Below are positions 1 through 13,457 of a stretch of DNA of 64,000 nt, piece by piece. The stretch's first letter is position 1. The number at the start of each line of letters is the position of its first letter. A model generated the notes under the pieces. That model was not told the DNA's origin. It worked only from the letters and a program-made list of their open reading frames with translations, and ran no database searches. Source of the DNA: Phoronis australis (taxonomy: Eukaryota; Phoronida; Phoronidae). Position numbers and translations under genes: made by a program. The stretch spans positions 555,920 to 619,919 of the forward strand of contig NMRA01000164.1 in NCBI GenBank assembly GCA_002633005.1, given 5' to 3'.

Positions 1-2203
1 GAACTTAACTTATTAAGTTTAACTGGCGATCAAAATCTACCACTGTTTTGGTACTTCAAGTTCAAAACTTAGATAAAAAGTTATCAACCCGTTCCTGGTA
101 AGAAAAAAAAACAAGTGTGCAGAAGCATTAAAAATTAAATAAAGAAAACCAATATGAAACATATCGTTCCTTTGGGAAGTGGCCCTTTGTGAAGATAAAC
201 ACAAGTTAATCTTTTTAGTCATTTTGTAATATTTATAAAGTACCAAATTAAAACTACTCTCCAGAGTTGCAGGCTATAACTCTGCAAATGTCATAGGAAA
301 CCAAATTGGGGGTACTAACAATAACCATTGTTGAGAAATTAATGCTAGCAATTTCCACTTCATTAGCTCAAATCTACTTCAGTACAAAGGGTGTGCTGAA
401 AAGGCATCCTAAAAGTTGTCTGGGGCTTAGGGAATTGGAGCTGTTACCAGTGTAAGCGAGAAATTCTCCACATGTTAACGAATATGCTGGAGCTGGACCT
501 TGTCAGCATGGGCAGGGGTTCGATTGAACAGTAAAAAGGTAAAACACAAATTAGAATCATTTGATTCAACTACAAATCAGTCACGATTTCCAAAAAGATT
601 ATGCATAGTGGTTGGATACCCCATCCCCCAATGTGGATGCCCAGGGCCGTCGCCACAATGGCTGAGCACCATATACAACATCTATGAATAATTAATTTGA
701 ATGTGTTTTATATTCACTATGAAGAGAAAAAGCGAACAGTTCCATTGTCTGCATATCTGTGTCGTACAAATGAAATGATTGTCAATCTAAATATACTGAA
801 AAACTCAGGACCCACAATGTTCCCCATCTGGGGTAGTTTGGGTGCTTCAGGGCAAAGAATACAACTAGCATTGTTGGGGAAACTGTTGATACAGCTACTG
901 ACGTCATTGGTCTTGACACATCTCTGGAGTGCTATGTAGGCTCGGTTTATGAGAAAGATATAGATTGTCCAAAACTGATCAGTTTTCCCAAATTTGACAT
1001 TAATCACTGTGTGAAATGAAGGAAGCTGGCACGCATATATAATGTAGACAACAGCAAGACGGCATTATTCCTGGTCTTAGCAGTTGCATCAAATGATTCG
1101 TCCGAAGACAGGGGGACGCTGTTTAGACTGGTAAAATAGTACAACGAAAAATCAAAATTTGTGCAAACACAATGTGCCATCTGTCACGAATGGATTTTCG
1201 GTTTTGTTTTTAATAGTGAATCATGTAGAGTATTCAACTGTTGTCACTCCAACCACAGGCACGATGTTTCTGGTTATCATGCCCTGACATAAACTTGCAG
1301 ACAAAAATCTCTCACCTTGTGTAGTGACTTATGTCGTACGGACTCACTGGCTTTATTAGAAATCGAAGTGCCTGATTCCTCAATGTGATGCTTATTCAGC
1401 GTGAATGGGCTTATAACCAATTTTGTTTCGACTCTTTATAATTTGTCTGACGGTGGCACCACCCCACTGAAATTGTTTGGCTTCTTACCATTGTGCCACG
1501 TGCTGAACATCGTGCAATTGATTTCAAACGGTTACCTGGTGGATTGGTTTAGCTCTACTCAGGTACTTGGGCGTATCTGGAGGGCATAACCCACCACTAC
1601 ATTTGTCTGGCATTATTTATTCTTGATACCTGGGCTTGCGACGAATATTTTGCAACTGGTTTGATGCGGCTACCTCTTGGGTTGATCTAGCTAAACTCAG
1701 GTATTTGGGCGTGTCTGGCGGGGCTAACCCACCTCTAGATTTGTCTGGCTGTGTTCATTCGGGATGCCTGGGCTCGCGATGAATATTTTGCAACTGGTTT
1801 CATGCAGTTACCTGTTGGATTGATCTAGCTCAAGTTTTTACCTTGTTTATTACCATCTGGCTGATACTCCCTACCACTGAAATTGTCTGGCAGTGACCAA
1901 TTTTGACACAGCGGATTACGTAGTAGGTATCGAAGGCAGTTTGAAGTGGTTACCAGAAAAGTTGATTGAATTCCATTCTCCTGGCTCCACACCCACCAGA
2001 GTGAACTTCCCAGACGGCCATTTCCAAGCATCAGGATACCCACAGACCACTGTGGTACCAAAGAAAATTGGTTACCTTTTCATGCCCAAAAAAGCTCTGG
2101 GATGCCGGTCTATGTGCATTGACTGGATCACTACTGTTCGTAGTTACTGTACTTGACCAAATGATAATTTGTGTTGAAATAGTTATGCATCTGTTGTTAA
2201 CAG
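1..2203. other. No recognisable gene; presumed upstream intron or intergenic DNA of the ZC3H18-like gene
   Basis: No open frame here looks like a conserved protein, and no convincing splice-bounded exon was found. The gene that starts to be visible at 2,204 enters with an acceptor site and an incomplete codon, so at least part of this stretch should be its intron. The only clear structure is a tandem repeat around 1,540-1,830. Confidence 0.5.
1548..1830. repeat. Tandem repeat, period about 138 bp, about two copies
   Basis: The strings GAATATTTTGCAACTGGTTT (about 1,640 and 1,778) and the surrounding words for 'GGTAxTTGGGCGTxTCTGG' (about 1,563 and 1,701) recur 138-139 bases apart with scattered mismatches. 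Weaker relatives of the same words occur from about 1,440. No coding potential is seen. Confidence 0.65.
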
Positions 2204-5200
2204 TCTAGATGACCCGTACTATGGTAACAACGTCGAACCAGTCAACAATGCAAGGCCACAGCCGTATGAAAACTTTGAGGTGCACTGGTCCAGGGAACCA
2301 GATTACCACTTCAAGGTCAGTTTCATAGTTACGCTTTGACACTTTGTTAGGTAACGTTTGTGAATTTGATGTTTGAGCTGACTTAAAGTGCATCCAGGAT
2401 GATTTGAAGCCTTAAAAGTAAATTTTTTGTTCAAGCATTTATTAAATTAATTGACTCATTAAAAGGGAATATTTCCTTTTTTGATGGTGTTCAGTATATT
2501 GGTATTTTGGTATATTTTACTTATTCTGAGAGGTATTTGCACCTTTGTAGTTATTTTTATTAAAAACAAAATTAATTATAATTGTAATTATTCAGACTAT
2601 ACATGTGACGCTGTGACCAAGTTGCAAAACACCCATTATAGTAAATGAGATATGCTGCATTGAATAAAAATGCCTACAAAATTGTTTATTCCCCTCGAAT
2701 TGACATATTTTATTGCTGAAATTGGTGAGGTCCAAGACTTACTCAAAAAGATTTAGGACATATTAACATCAGGCTAAAATCAAGTAGACTTTGCACTGCT
2801 TTGTTAGTATGTCTTCATAACAAGGTGAAGGCCAACATATTTTGAACTTTCCACTGCATTCTAGAGTTGCTTTCTGTTTCCATTTCAGGAGCGAGAGCCC
2901 TCCTTTGAGCGACCTCGCCATCTACGTAACCACAGACTTAGAGTGTCTCCCTCACCTGACAGGTATGTTATAGGTGTTTTGCTAGATTATGGAATGCTTA
3001 CTCGACAGCCATGCCGTTTTTAAACATTGAGGACTAAATTGATTCTTGTCACCAAATCCATTAATAACATTGTAATTAGTGTTTATGCAGTCTCACTGTT
3101 TCTGTAATGAACCTGTTTTACGAATTGAGATACTCAACAGTGGTGTCCTGGGCCCGGTCTCCAATCTTTTTACTCGAAATGGAACTCGAAATTAGGTTTG
3201 GCATTTTCTACTCTACTTTTGGGCGAACTCAAGATAAGTGTCTATTATTCTATGCTCGAGTACATAATAACATACGTAGATAATTTATTGCCCATAGTTC
3301 ACACTTTGTAAAACCCAATATTAAAGCAATAAGTTCGAGTTTGAACTCGAAATTTCGAGTTTTTACTCGTGTTTGTAGCACGAGTATAAGGGTCTTCAAG
3401 GGCAAACTTGAACTAGAAACTCCTATGCATAAACTATAATGTATTCGAGCACAGTCTGATAACCAATTATCTTAAGTTCGCTCAAAAGGAGCAGAGAAAT
3501 TGCAAAAAATAGTTTTGAGTTCGTTTCGAGTACAAAGATTAGAGACCGGGCCCTGGTTCCATTGCAGTACCTGATCACTGTTAGTTGGTCTTGTTTCACT
3601 CATTATTGCTTCTCACTTTTCTAGTCGTGTCAGGCGTAAACAGCGTGAGAGTCGAGAGGAGGTGCCTGTACGTGATGGTTCAGCGCCTGTGAAGTCATCG
3701 GTCAAGGGAGACGAGTGGCATGACCCCTGGCAGAGAACAAATAAGGACCAGAAGGTCAAGAAAAAGGGAAGGTCACGCAGCGGTTCTCGTGGTCGCCGAC
3801 GGGGGCGCTCCAGCAGTTACTCATCTTGGTCATCAAGGTCGGTCTTTTTTCTATATTTATTTTTTTTTGTATTTGTTTAGCTCTCCTGCAGTTGTCTGAC
3901 AGGCAGTTATTACTTGGCATTCGCTTCTTACGTGTGGCAAAAACATTGTACTTTTGTGAATTCAAAAACAGTTTCAGAAGCTATGCTATTTTTGTACCGT
4001 TAACCAGTATGATCTGATCTTTTGTCAAAATAGTGAGCATAAACGCAACATTTTATATGTTTAGTCAGCCTGTGTAGGTATACGTTTATTTGTTTTGTTC
4101 ATGTTTTTCTTCCGCACGGCATTAGTGTTGGGAGTGGTGACCTTTGAACCCATTCCTAGGTGTTGAAGTTGTGATTGTTAGTGTTGTGTTACGTTTTGTT
4201 GCGGTTATGTTTTCAGATCGTCATCGCGCTCATCTTTTTCATCATATAGTAGCCGTTCATCCTACAGCAGATCATCTTCATCATATAGTTCACGGTAAGT
4301 AGGCTAGAGGCAGCTGTTGGCAACCTGCATGTTAGATGTCCTCACTTCCTGACATCGTCGAGCGATTAGTCTGTCACCATTGTTAAACCGAGTGCATATA
4401 TGTTAAACTTGTGACTTGAATGGATGGACTAACATCCAGAAAGTGCAGAAAATGGTTACATTGTACCTCAAGTGTATGGCTATGTCACATTGGAATTTCA
4501 GGTATGCCGAGTGCATTGTTACTTGGTGCATCATATCACTGAAGCGACATTTACATTTATTTCTTGTGACAAAGGTTGCATTGCAGGGTTTGACTTTAGC
4601 ACATAATAAGGGGCAAATGCCCCTGATTTTGCTAATTTTGCTTGTAGGTTTTGAAACAAGAAGTTCAAAATGCTTCTCCTAAGCATGCATTGTGGTGTGA
4701 AGTCATTGAGAAATTTTATTTTTCGTTAATTTGCTTTTGTCACAGTTTTTTAGTTCATTTCAAGCACTGTGCCAATCACTTGCTGTGTATTTTTTACGTT
4801 CACTTAATTATAGTGTTTGTGATTCATTTATAATAGTGCTCTGGTTGTTCATTTCTTGGCTGTTTCATTTTACAGGTCTTCAGCTAGTCGCTCACCCTCA
4901 CCCTCTCAAAGAAGGAAGGTCGCAGCGAAGCGACCGCTGCAGACTAAGCCTTCGTAAGTGTGGGAACAGATCAGTTTCAATGGAAAAACACTACCAACCC
5001 ATAGTATTTTCAAACTTTGAATAGCTGTATATAACGGTAAAATTGATGTGCCGCTAACTGCAAAACACTTGCAGTACCCAGGCAATGTTGTTTCATTATC
5101 AATTCTCTCAGTTTTCAAGGTTTGTTGAAACATAGTGGGACTGTATGTGCCTCAGTGAAAATGTTTCTAAATATAGTTTGTTCACCAGGGCTTGGAATTT

Positions 5201-8200
5201 TTCCTCTTTAAAAAGGATTTTCTCTTATTTGATTTCCAGTTTCGTATTTCTTCGTCTCATTTTTATCATTGTTTTGACTTTATTCATGCAAAACCATTTA
5301 TTTCAGTTAAATTTTACAACACAAAAATTATTTGTATCTCATGAGCCTATTGATTTGTGCAACGATAAGTTATCTGGAAAGTTTTCCTCTTTTTTGTCAT
5401 TGGTCATTCCAAGCCCTGGTGCTATCAATACCGTTCTTGGGAGCAGTGCATAAAGTATACAATATCTAAAGTTTTTTTGAGTCCGATCATTCATGGCTGA
5501 GATATGATATGAAGTTTGCTGAATTTTGCAAACACCTCTACTTTGCTTTGTATTCATTATTACGCTGTTAACTTGTTTCCAATTTGTCCCCATAGAGAGC
5601 CTCCACGAAGTACTGTCTTGGTGAAAGCTGCACCGCCTCCTGCAAATGTCAAACCCCTTGACAAGAGGCGGCTGGGGGACAGCATATCAAAACCAGTGGA
5701 CAAGCCTCCTGGAAAAGGTTAGCTTCATTGCTGGAAATTGTTGCAGCGGCGTGTTTTTTTCAAAAATCATTTTTAGTCTTATTCTTTTCTTTTGTCCTAT
5801 GGGACATCTGAAAACATTTGGTAGTGTAAATTTATGTATAGCTTTCCGTGTTGATATGATATAGCTAGGGTTGGACACTGGTAAACAAGTAATGGCACAT
5901 ATCACTTAAAAATTAAAAATGGTAACATCCTGATTTATAGAGCAAAAATACGGGTACATTAGGTAAGGTAGAGAATTTGCATTATCAACAGTTTTACGTT
6001 GCTTCATGAGTGATCCTGGGTCGGCATGTCTTGAAATATGACTTAGTCCATGGACTAAACATTTTGGCAAATTATCCAATTACATGAAAATAGTGCTAGA
6101 ATATAGATATGGTTAAGAAAATATTGATATTTACAATCAGTGTGCTGGCCTAGATTTAACTATTTCAACATTATGCTTGTTAGGTCCTGTGAAAGGCCCC
6201 GCATCTACACGAAGTTCAGCGGTTAGTCAGAAAGGTCCTAGTGTTGCGAAACCTACCTCAGCTACAAAACAGGCGATGCCCTCTGCTGGAAGAACTCAGT
6301 CGACCACAGCGAAGGCCAGTGTACCAGCTGGTAACGGGAAGCCCAGTGCACCGGGCAAGCCCAGCAAACCCATTAGTCCTACAAAGGCCCCCAAGCAGAC
6401 GTCAGCAGGCGACAGGGGGCGTCCAGGCACAAAACAACTAAGGTATGGGTACCATTATTTTAATGAATTGCAGAAATATATTTACGTCTATTTTCGGCTG
6501 TCGCTGTTTTATGAGAGCATAGGCAGCTTCAACCATTAACATGTTATTTCAGCACGCAGCTTCTGAAAATAGCAAGAATGGACAAATATTGAAATTAAAA
6601 AATTGTCAATAATATGCTCATGATGGCTGTGCTGTTATTGTCGACTACAAAGGAATCTGAAGCAGTACTGCTTGAACGCAGTGTATATAAAACTTTCCTG
6701 TTTTGTTTCTGGAGAGCTGGATAACTCATACATGAGCAGCTGTCTCAAAAGCCAACCTGATGTCGAATGTCTTAATATTCTCAAGTCAATCTTGGTCTGT
6801 TTTTGGAGCAATGTAGTTGCAAAATCTTCTGAGTGACATGTGTTCCAATTTCTGTATGTTGATTAATTCGTTGGTTTTCAGGAAACGTCGCAGTCCCAGT
6901 TCCAGTGGCAGCAGTAAATCTGGCTCATCCAGCAGTAGGTCAAGGTCGCGTAGTTCCAGCGCCTCATCATTCAGTAGTTTTACTGGCAGCTCAAGTGATA
7001 GTGCTGATTCAGACGATCTCTATGGCGACATTGCACCTGTGAAGCGGAAAAGTGAGTCATCCTTCATTGGATGGGCTATGATTTTGTTTATCACTGTTGA
7101 AGTTACAGAAATCACTAGGTGTTTGCATAGTTGCATTTTTTAGTCAACAATTGTTGGCTTAGTAGTACACCAAATTAAAGTTTATAAATTGTTTTGATTG
7201 GTAAAGTAGCAAAACAGTTATGATGTTCACCATCTCAGTGGGTAGTTCTGTGACTATTTTTGTTGTATTATATCTTTCATTCATAGATTTTTCTTTTAAG
7301 AATGCTTTATTTCTGTGTTATAGGTCGAAAGACGGTGGACAAGTCTAAAAAGCCAGTACCACCACCATCACAGCCATCAGCACCACCTGTGGACAGCACA
7401 GCTAAACCAGATAAACCCGAGGCCGCTAAACCTCCCAAGACCAAAGAGAGGCAGCCTGGCGTTAAGGTTACAACAAAAGGAACGTCAGCGCCGAGCGCGT
7501 CACAGCCGGCTACTATGAAGGCTAAGGATCCCCTGAAGGTCCAGGGACAGAAGTCGGCCATTAAGTTGACCCTTATTAGCAAGGTAAGTTGTTGCAAGGT
7601 AACCAGGTCTCCATTACAAACAGAAGCTGGGTGTCTATGACTTGGCAGGTCTGGAGCGAATGATTGATAATGACAATTTTTATTGTTTGTTATTGTAGCT
7701 TTGGCATTATTGGTGAACATTGGTTCTCTATAGAATGCCGTTCTCTAGTAAAGGCTGTTTGAAATTAATAGGTGCCTGGATTTTATTAGAAGATTTAGTT
7801 TACTGTGTCTTGGCAAAGTTTAGATGAAGCTAAGCTAATATTCTTCAATTAGGGACAAAAATCATTACTGACATTGGTATTTTTCTTTTTTGACAGCTTA
7901 CTAAGTTGTTGCAGATGCTCAAATTCTTAAATATTTGGTGACAGCTGCACTGTACAAAGGATGTTGAAAGCAATGTAAATTTCCTGTAGAGTTATTTTGT
8001 CCGCAATTTTGTGTTCCTAACTGAAGACGTTTTACCATAGGTTAACGGTCTTATTATGTTTAGGTTTTTCATGTAGTTGTGCATGATCATCTTATGTTCT
8101 GTGTTGTGGCACCATGCACAATGAACTCATGAGATGATGAACACCCTATGTTAAGGTCGATGTCGTTGTTTGCAGCCAACTCCTGCACAGATCATGAGCA

Positions 8201-9025
8201 AGAAAAGAGGTGCTGTTGAGGAGGCGTTCCAGCAGCCTGCAGCCAAGAAACAGGCCGTCTCTGCCAAGCCAGAAAGAGGTGAGCAGTGGGTTGTGTTAGT
8301 TGTCATAGCGTCATTGCGTAGTAGTCTGTCTCTGACAATTCAATCTGTTTCATGGGAGACCTAGAAAGTAATGAACTCGTGGAAAACAACAAAAGGTTAA
8401 AAACTAGTGGAAAATCTGATAAACAAGAAACTCTTCATTTTGCAAGTCATGTCATAAGTTCGTGGGCTCGGGTATGGTGAGCAAAAGCTGATGTGCATCC
8501 AACTTTTTATTTGAGAAATAACTCATGGCCAATGAAGATTATATACTGGAAATCTTTTGGGAAATGAAATGACAATTTGAGTTGGAATCATGTTTAAGGG
8601 AAAGGTTATGGGATTATACTTCTTTGAAACCGGAGTTTCTTTATATAAGGTTATAGGATTGCCACCTTATCTTTCATGATGAAGATTTGGTGCAAGGGAG
8701 TGACGTCAATGCTGTGAAACTGAATCAAGTTGACCCACTGTACTCAACTCATATGCTTTTCTTGCTTTCAGATCAAAAGAATGTTAAGGAAAATACCAGT
8801 AAACCAACAAAGAGTGCTGCAACTGCAGCTAAACAACCTGAGAAGGTGGCGGTGAAGCGGCCCGCTTCTCCATCGGCTAAAGCAGTCAAGACAGCCCCAG
8901 TCCAGAATAAGGTCGCCATGGCGAATGTTTCCAAGAAGAGCACATCTTCACGTCGGGAAGAACTGTTGAAACAGCTTAAAGCTGTTGAAGACGCTATTGC
9001 AAGAAAACGGTCCAAACTAACATAG
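2204..9025 (+). CDS. ZC3H18: ZC3H18-like protein, C-terminal 573 residues (5' end outside window)
   Basis: Eleven exons can be joined in one frame: 2204-2315, 2889-2962, 3625-3837, 4217-4294, 4876-4953, 5596-5717, 6184-6442, 6882-7051, 7324-7583, 8176-8278 and 8772-9025 (stop TAG). Each has GT/AG borders with matching phase. The first enters with one base of a split codon, so the N-terminus, including any CCCH zinc finger, is missing. Visible features are a Trp/Pro/Arg motif DEWHDPWQR followed by Arg/Ser repeats (exons 3-5), long Pro/Lys/Ala/Ser-rich disordered stretches, a second Ser-rich run ending in acidic SADSDDLYGD, and a C-terminal helix SSRREELLKQLKAVEDAIAR. From my knowledge of the family, that C-terminal helix and the DPW/RS region match ZC3H18 (NHN1), a nuclear protein linking the cap-binding/ARS2 complex to the NEXT exosome adaptor. 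Human ZC3H18 is about 950 residues, so roughly 60% is here. The identity rests mainly on the C-terminal helix; without the zinc finger some doubt remains. Confidence 0.82.
3150..3553. mobile_element. MITE, 404 bp, long terminal inverted repeats
   Basis: It lies inside an intron of the ZC3H18-like gene. The left end GGGCCCGGTCTCCAATCTTT reappears as its reverse complement at 3,523-3,553, and the inverted match runs about 30 bases. The inside is rich in short inverted words of the type ACTCGAAA/TTTCGAGT, so the element can fold on itself. No coding capacity. Looks like a non-autonomous DNA transposon; superfamily not determined. Confidence 0.75.
5186..5418. mobile_element. Short hAT-like MITE with CAGGGCTTGGAA ends
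   Basis: In an intron of the ZC3H18-like gene. The ends CAGGGCTTGGAATTTTTCC and GTCATTCCAAGCCCTG are inverted repeats of about 12-13 bp. The right ~30 bases are the same as those of the larger element at 46,582-47,062, which shows a shared family. The CAGGG start is typical of hAT-type termini (family knowledge), but no clear 8-bp target duplication is seen here. Confidence 0.6.
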
Positions 9026-9094
9026 CATCCATTTTGAATTTCCTACAACATTTCACTTTCAATTATCACAGCATACCGTCCGGCATCTGTTCAT

Positions 9095-9435
9095 TTTTTT
9101 GAAAACCTCTTGAAGGATCATAATGAAATTTGTCGCAGAGTTTAATGGCATCAGCAGCAGAAGATTTTCACTCGGATTCAACTACCGTGGCTCCCTGTAT
9201 TGGACATTTTAGTTTTCATCAAGAAATTCCTTGTCTGTCAATTTTTGCCGAAAAACTACTGGACAAATTTTGCCGAAATTTGACACAGAGTTATGTTGTG
9301 GCCATTTTAGTTTTGAACAAGAAATTTCTTCTGTCAGTTATTGACCATGAAATTACTTATAATCACCCCTAGAAGCATACCATTTGCGGTGCAATCATGG
9401 GCACCTTTCAACGCTTTGCGTTGCTCATGTTAAGC
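9095..9435 (-). repeat. Diverged copy of the CTCF-motif repeat family, in the ZC3H18 3' UTR
   Basis: The right end GCTTTGCGTTGCTCATGTTA at about 9,413 matches the end of the 61.6-63.0 kb copy (GCTACGCGTTGCTCATGTTA). Inside are family words such as 'ATGAAATTTG' and a degraded 'CACCCCTAGAAGC' motif. A ~97-bp internal repeat (ATTTTAGTTTTxAxCAAGAAAT at about 9,206 and 9,303) is present. Heavily diverged, so borders are approximate. Minus strand here means the orientation opposite to the 23.3 kb copy. Confidence 0.5.
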
Positions 9436-9894
9436 TGATCTCTTGGTGACTGCTCTTATTGTTAATATCATACAGGATTTGTACAGATTTTGTTTATCTT
9501 GTTATTTGTCTATTGTTTGTCACAGCTGAGTGTGAGTATGTATATCTTGGTATTTCTGTTATTGCTCCACCATTTAGTTGAAAGATTCCTTGTTAGGTTG
9601 TCAAGTTAACGCTACTCAAGTGAACAATGTACTCATTTGTGTAAGTCAAGGGGAATCATGAGGGACATTTCTTAATGCATGTGTGCAAAAATCTTTTTAT
9701 CGGAATGCACTGTAGACTTTTTATGATGAGGAGTAAACGTTACATAACTTTCTTATTCATTAATGCTAGATGTGCTGCGATAGACTTCATTTGTTCCAGA
9801 TTGAAGTAGGTTATTTTATCTTAATTTAACCCTATTGCTGTAACATGTGGTTTTTAAACAAATTTGTGATGATGCACCTCTTGTGCAATGAACA

Positions 9895-10120
9895 GGGGCC
9901 TGTTTCACTGAATAGTCGGTAGTTGGCCGTGATTTTAACTTGGGCCATGACTTTGTCAATGCTTCGCTATAAGTAGATGTTATAAGGTTATACCTTAAGT
10001 ATACGTTGAATTCTTTTACACCAATTTTAAAGGTTAGAACACGGTAATTAAATTCTTGCGGCATTTGTAAATCGGTCTTTCCACCAAAAAAGAACTCAAG
10101 TACCTCGGTGAAACCGGCCC
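9895..10120. mobile_element. MITE, about 226 bp, with GGGGCCTGTTTCACtga ends
   Basis: The left end GGGGCCTGTTTCACTGAA and the right end CTCGGTGAAACCGGCCC are imperfect inverted repeats. No coding content. It lies in the presumed 3' UTR of the ZC3H18-like gene. Confidence 0.55.
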
Positions 10121-10250
10121 GTACTGCAGTACTTTGAACTTGATATTGGAAGGTGCTGTGTAAGTTGGCCTGTGGAACTTGTGACTCTTTGTGGCTGGTG
10201 TTGGTTCTTTAATGTAGGGGTTTACTCATTCAGTGTCAACAGTTTCGCCT

Positions 10251-10273
10251 CCCCCCCCCCCNCCCCCCCCCCC
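10251..10273. other. Poly-C tract containing an ambiguous base
   Basis: A run of about 22 cytosines is interrupted by N at 10,261. This is a sequencing or assembly uncertainty; tract length should not be trusted. Confidence 0.9.
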
Positions 10274-11008
10274 TTCCCTAGATTCGTCATTAGTACTCTT
10301 CAGATAGAGATACTATTTAATTCCGTGAAAAATGTTGTTAGTAAACCTCAGCATGCTACTTCATTTTAGAATATTTTTTGCAAAGTGATGTATATACCTG
10401 TAAATTTAAGAGTTGGTAGGAGTTCCAAGGGTTAGCTGTACATTTGAAAAGGGAGCTCTTGTATAAATGTGATGGTTTAGTATCATTACTTACTGTTTTT
10501 GCTTTCTATCGGAATTTCTAACTTAATAGTTTCTTTATTGAAGGGCCCTTTGAGCTGTAGCATTTTGGATTTTGCTTTTTTTGTTACTTTCCATTCATTT
10601 TTTATTAACAAAAATATTTTAGTGCTATGTTTCGGCAAAACTGCTCTGGCTCTAAACGCATCACTATATAGATATGTCATGTATCAGAAAGGCCTGGTCG
10701 GTTTCTTCAGGTGCTTGTGTGTTGATTCTTCAAAGTTGGTTAGAAATGAGTAGATTGAGATCTCCCATAGTCGTACATACAAACGTGTGGCTGTAGGATG
10801 TCGTGCAAATGTCTCCTTAACACACCATCTCGTCTGTACAATATTGTAAAAAGATAATGATAGAAAAAAGATAATAAAAGAAAAAAAGAAAACACGACTT
10901 GCTGGTTATTGGAATTAAAGGTGAGCACCCATGTAAAACACTTTAGTAAAAACAAGAAGGAAATTTTTCTAACAGCGTGCGTTTAGCTTTGATTATTCGA
11001 TGCATAAC

Positions 11009-11014
11009 AATAAA
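11009..11014 (+). promoter_or_regulatory. Candidate poly-A signal of the ZC3H18-like gene
   Basis: AATAAA about 2 kb after the stop codon at 9,025, in AT-rich sequence with no competing gene. It implies a ~2-kb 3' UTR. Other upstream variants are possible; no transcript data. Confidence 0.4.
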
Positions 11015-12249
11015 CTTTGAGGTGTTAGGGCATTTAACTTAAAGTATCAAAGTTAAAAGTACAAGTGGTGGACTAAAAGTGCTCAAACATTCTTTTGTAC
11101 AAGATATGTACATATGCTATGGACCCATGGCTGCCAGCGTCTAAGTGGAGCTTTTTATTGTTAAGAACAGCAAGTACAAAAAATGAAAGCGCGCTGAGGA
11201 GCCTCAGGTGAAGTCCACGAAACCAGCGACCTCGACGTCTATTACACCAGCGTACACTAATTGATAAACCATTAAAAAACGGCTTTGAGGAATCCGTCAA
11301 TAAGACAGTCATCAAATAAAATAAATCTCGAGAACCTGACGGTAAGTCATCACGCATTGCAGGTAGCCTTTAAAGAGATCTATTAACGTAACAAATTAGA
11401 GGAGGTTCGGTCAAAGGATTGCAAAGCTAGAGTTCCGCAAATTTATATGACGGGAAATGCGATCTCTACCACAAATTTGATGGGTCAACAAAGTGCAGCT
11501 GGAAATAAGTTAATAAAAGCACAGTCATCTGACCAGTAAATATCAATGATCTCGGGATCGGCAATAGGTCCTAGTGAGAAACGCATTTCACAATTATATA
11601 ACAGTGGAGAAGATCTATTCACTTACCAAATTTAAACTAAATACGTGATGGGCGCCTGAGATCCTGCAAAAAACTCAGTTAATTGGAGAGCAGATAGAAA
11701 ATCCCCAATAACTTACGATTGAGAGCGGTAAGTCCTATCGAAATGGAGCACTTCCGACAGCCCGTGAAATGATCTATCGACAGAAAATCAGAAAATGCAT
11801 CCACTGGAGAGATAGCGGAGCCACGGCTCTGCAAACAAAAACGTCAAAAAATGGTGTGAAAGACGCCATTTTCAAGGCTTCGAGCTATTCAAATCACACA
11901 TAATGTTTTGAATTCCACATTGATCGGATGCGAAAGGCGATCTGCAGCGTAAGAACAAAGACACAAATAAACAAACCCATTTTTTGATGATACAGCGGTA
12001 GATTTTGGAAAAATTCTATTCACCATGTACTCATGGCTCGAAAAGTTCTTTATAAGTTAAATGTTCCATTCTGTATACGGGCTACACGTACATCCAGTTG
12101 AAAGATTCTTTTTTTGACGTGAAACAGGACCATTTTGTTCTAAATTCCACAAAATTGCCATTTTTACTATTAATGCATTTTTTCTTTTTCGTACTAAATT
12201 TTAAATTTTGAGCGAATAATTCGATAGCAAGCCTATCTTTGTATAAACG

Positions 12250-12362
12250 ATCTCGTGCGTGCGTGCGCCCGCGTGTGTTTGCGGGCGCTCGCATGCGTGC
12301 GTGTCAGCGTGTACGTGTTTGTTGGCGTGTTCGTGTGTTTGCATGTGCTTGTGGGTATGTGT
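12250..12362. repeat. Degenerate (GT/GC)n alternating purine-pyrimidine tract
   Basis: About 110 bases of GTGCGTGCGTGCGCCCGCGT-type sequence decaying into GTGT-rich DNA. Alternating purine/pyrimidine with many CG steps; such sequence can adopt Z-DNA (general knowledge). Microsatellite origin is the simplest reading. Confidence 0.7.
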
Positions 12363-13457
12363 GATACTTTGCTAAATCTAAAACCAAGTTAGCTGCTGAA
12401 TATCTTTGATCAAATTTTAAAAGTAGTTTAATGATGTTATCTGATACTATAATTTAGAGAAATACCGAACACCTACACAATTCCAGGAACCTTTTGTGCA
12501 ATCAACAAAACGTATATGTAGTGCGGGAATCCGAATTTCAACTTGAAATGATAAAAATTTGTTCTAACAATTATATGTATCAATTGGAAGCATCTGAACT
12601 GAACGTGGGCTTGTAGAAGCGTTTATCGATCATGTTTAAATAGAACGTTTCCTCATAAAGTATCGATACCGACGTCAGATGATACTTAACTTGGGATTTT
12701 GATGTTACATACAACTGTTTTACAAAGTGGTCGAAATTTTCTTTTCACTATTTCCCTTTTTCCCATCTATATTTATCAAGCCAAAGGACAGTGTAGTAAG
12801 CAAATCTTTGTTTTTGAAGTTGACGTACTGAACTAAGTTAATTTTTATCTTGGAGTATTAGCCTTCCGAATGGCTAAAAAGCGTTTTTGTCATGATTACG
12901 TGAAAAATGAAAAAGGATTTATTGAAATATTCATAATCCAGAAAGCACACCACTTTCAGGTAATAAATAAAATAATATTTTACACCCTTATCATCCCATA
13001 GCCGGTGTCAAATATTTTGTATTTTGTAGTTTTCCCAACTTTGCATTGTATGATACTACAAAGGCGGATAGTAACAGTTTTATGAAAGAAAAACAATAGA
13101 CCATAGCGTCATCACCCGGTGTGTCTGTGAAAAAAAGAATAGAATGTCATTATTTCAAACAAAGTCATAATTCTTTATCAAAACGATTTAGTTTTCGCAG
13201 TCCCCGAAGTAGTATTGCCGTCAATAGAAATCAAGGGATTTATTGTAATAGAAATTCAACGTATGAGGGAACACAAATTAAATACGCCCGCACTCATTTC
13301 AGTTTTTGTGACTCTGCGTCAAGTACCAGCAGGAAATGAGTGCCTTTGTTTCCTTTTTAGTTGCAGAGAAAGATAAATTATATTACTTTCGAATATAAAG
13401 TTTTTATTACAAAATTTCTGGAGTATAGTTGGTACTCGAAAACAATCTGAAACATCG

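Noticed and set aside
1893-2156. 87-codon open frame on the plus strand upstream of the ZC3H18-like exons
   Set aside because: No recognisable motif, no splice site in the phase needed for the exon at 2,204, and it lies next to degenerate repeats.
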